A stretch of 6,393 nt of DNA from Ruminococcus sp. (GTDB lineage: Bacteria; Bacillota; Clostridia; Oscillospirales; Ruminococcaceae), in the NCBI GenBank assembly GCA_017544125.1, contig JAFYET010000304.1:1-6393 (forward strand), given 5' to 3'. The translations under genes were made by a program, and so were the position numbers. The notes beneath the pieces were generated by a model that ran no database searches, was not told the origin of the DNA, and saw only the letters and a program-made list of their open reading frames with translations. Positions 5,691-6,393 of the stretch are shown here, one piece after another (positions within the stretch are counted from its first letter, which is position 1; each line of letters begins with the position of its first letter).

Positions 5691-6393
5691 TCAATCCTGA
5701 TCGGGGTCGCCCGCATCGTTGGGCTGTTCGGGACCCTGGGGCTCGTCGTCAGGCTCGGAGGACTCATCTTCGCTCTCATCGGGCTCGGAAGCAGGCGGCT
5801 CGGTCTGTGACTGTGTCGGCTCGGTGACCTCGGGCGGCTCGGTAACTGTCACGATAGACGTTTCCTTCTCGCCTGTTGAAACATACACTATAAGCTCCTC
5901 GCCGTTTTTGATATTCACGCTGTCGCCCACAGACTTGCTGAGCTTGACAATACTGCCCTTAGGCTCGCTGCTCTCTGTCTCAACCACGTTATACTTTATC
6001 CTCAGATCACCGAGCTTTTTAAGGTAGCTCTCCTGCGTATAGCCTGCAAAATCAGGCACTGTGGAGTATTCAGACCCCTGGCAGACCTTAAGGGTCAGCT
6101 TATGCCTTCTTGACGGGTCATATTCAGTACCCTCGGGTATGCTCTGCTCGGTTATATAGCCTGCGTTAAAGTCATCTGAATAGAAGCTCTCGACAGTTAC
6201 GTCAAAATGCTCGTTAAGGTTATCGCTGACGCTGTCATACCTATAACCCACAACGTTAGTCATAACCGCACCCGTGCCGTAGCCGTCATCGTCAGAGCTT
6301 TCCTCGGGCTGCGAGCTGCTGTCGGGCTTAGCGACCTTTTCGTCCGTCACCGTTGTCACAACAGAGGGCTTACTTTCGAGCTTGCTCGAATCC
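5691..6393 (-). CDS. PASTA-domain protein, probable extracellular part of a PrkC/PknB-type Ser/Thr kinase (partial, N-terminus off the right edge)
   Basis: The frame is open from the right edge to TGA 5691, giving 233 visible residues; the GTG at 6359 is internal, not the start. In visible numbering, 1-46 is a Ser/Asp/Lys-rich linker. Residues 47-106 are one PASTA domain (VVGYRYDSVSDNL, later EQSIPEGTEYDPS and LTLKVCQG). Residues 112-174 are a second (VPDFAGYTQESYL, EPKGSIVKLSKSVGDSV, LIVYVSTG). Residues 175-233 are an acidic tail rich in Pro, Thr, Glu, Ser and Asp. PASTA domains bind peptidoglycan fragments and sit outside the cell in PrkC/PknB kinases and some penicillin-binding proteins. 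The kinase and membrane segments would lie beyond the window, so the kinase assignment is inference from the PASTA pair and linker. A PASTA-containing penicillin-binding protein is the main alternative. Confidence 0.85.
   Translation of the reverse strand, partial: DSSKLESKPSVVTTVTDEKVAKPDSSSQPEESSDDDGYGTGAVMTNVVGYRYDSVSDNLNEHFDVTVESFYSDDFNAGYITEQSIPEGTEYDPSRRHKLTLKVCQGSEYSTVPDFAGYTQESYLKKLGDLRIKYNVVETESSEPKGSIVKLSKSVGDSVNIKNGEELIVYVSTGEKETSIVTVTEPPEVTEPTQSQTEPPASEPDESEDESSEPDDEPQGPEQPNDAGDPDQD

Noticed and set aside
5691..6359. Complete 222-residue gene starting at GTG 6359
   Set aside because: The frame stays open to the window edge, there is no ribosome site before the GTG, and it would lack any signal peptide or membrane segment for extracellular PASTA domains.

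Overview
The window looks like chromosomal DNA of a low-to-mid-GC Clostridia bacterium, most likely a Ruminococcus-like member of the Oscillospiraceae. This is an inference from gene content: a secreted protein with a cohesin-like domain and a Big2 domain, a PASTA-domain protein of the PrkC/PknB type, folT under a tetrahydrofolate riboswitch, a DegV/FakB protein, and consensus sigma-A promoters with 17-bp spacers. No rRNA marker is present to fix the genus.

Layout. (1) Positions 1-2276, minus strand: the first 758 residues of a large secreted protein that runs off the left edge. It has a signal peptide, a cohesin-like domain, a Big2 domain, a long array of Cys-containing repeats, and a run of DDGEKT hexapeptides at the edge. 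It appears to start at TTG. (2) Positions 2277-2637: a divergent intergenic region with one good promoter facing each way. (3) Positions 2638-3507, plus strand: a DegV/FakB-family gene, full length except for an in-frame TAG at 3037-3039. (4) Positions 3504-3623: a convergent intergenic region with an 18-bp perfect inverted repeat, an intrinsic terminator, a second hairpin and a heptamer array. (5) Positions 3628-4233, minus strand: a folate-type ECF transporter S component (folT). Its leader (4280-4454) holds a THF riboswitch followed by an intrinsic terminator. (6) Positions 4493-5461, minus strand: ATP-dependent 6-phosphofructokinase (pfkA) with its own promoter at 5575-5603. (7) Positions 5691-6393, minus strand: the C-terminal 233 residues of a PASTA-domain protein, probably the extracellular part of a PrkC/PknB-type kinase, which runs off the right edge.

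How the parts work together. The right half is a co-directional minus-strand series (PASTA protein, pfkA, folT), but each gene appears separately controlled: a hairpin and a new promoter separate the PASTA gene from pfkA, and the riboswitch/attenuator separates pfkA from folT. FolT would capture folate for an energising ECF module encoded elsewhere, and folate status would feed back through the riboswitch. DegV/FakB proteins carry fatty acids for phosphorylation by FakA, which is not in this window. I see no mobile element, CRISPR array, tRNA or rRNA.

The point most worth checking is the single amber codon in an otherwise intact degV gene. The most clearly functional non-coding element is the THF riboswitch with its attenuator. 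I did not find a convincing wholly new system. The secreted cohesin-like/Big2/Cys-repeat protein is the least understood gene.
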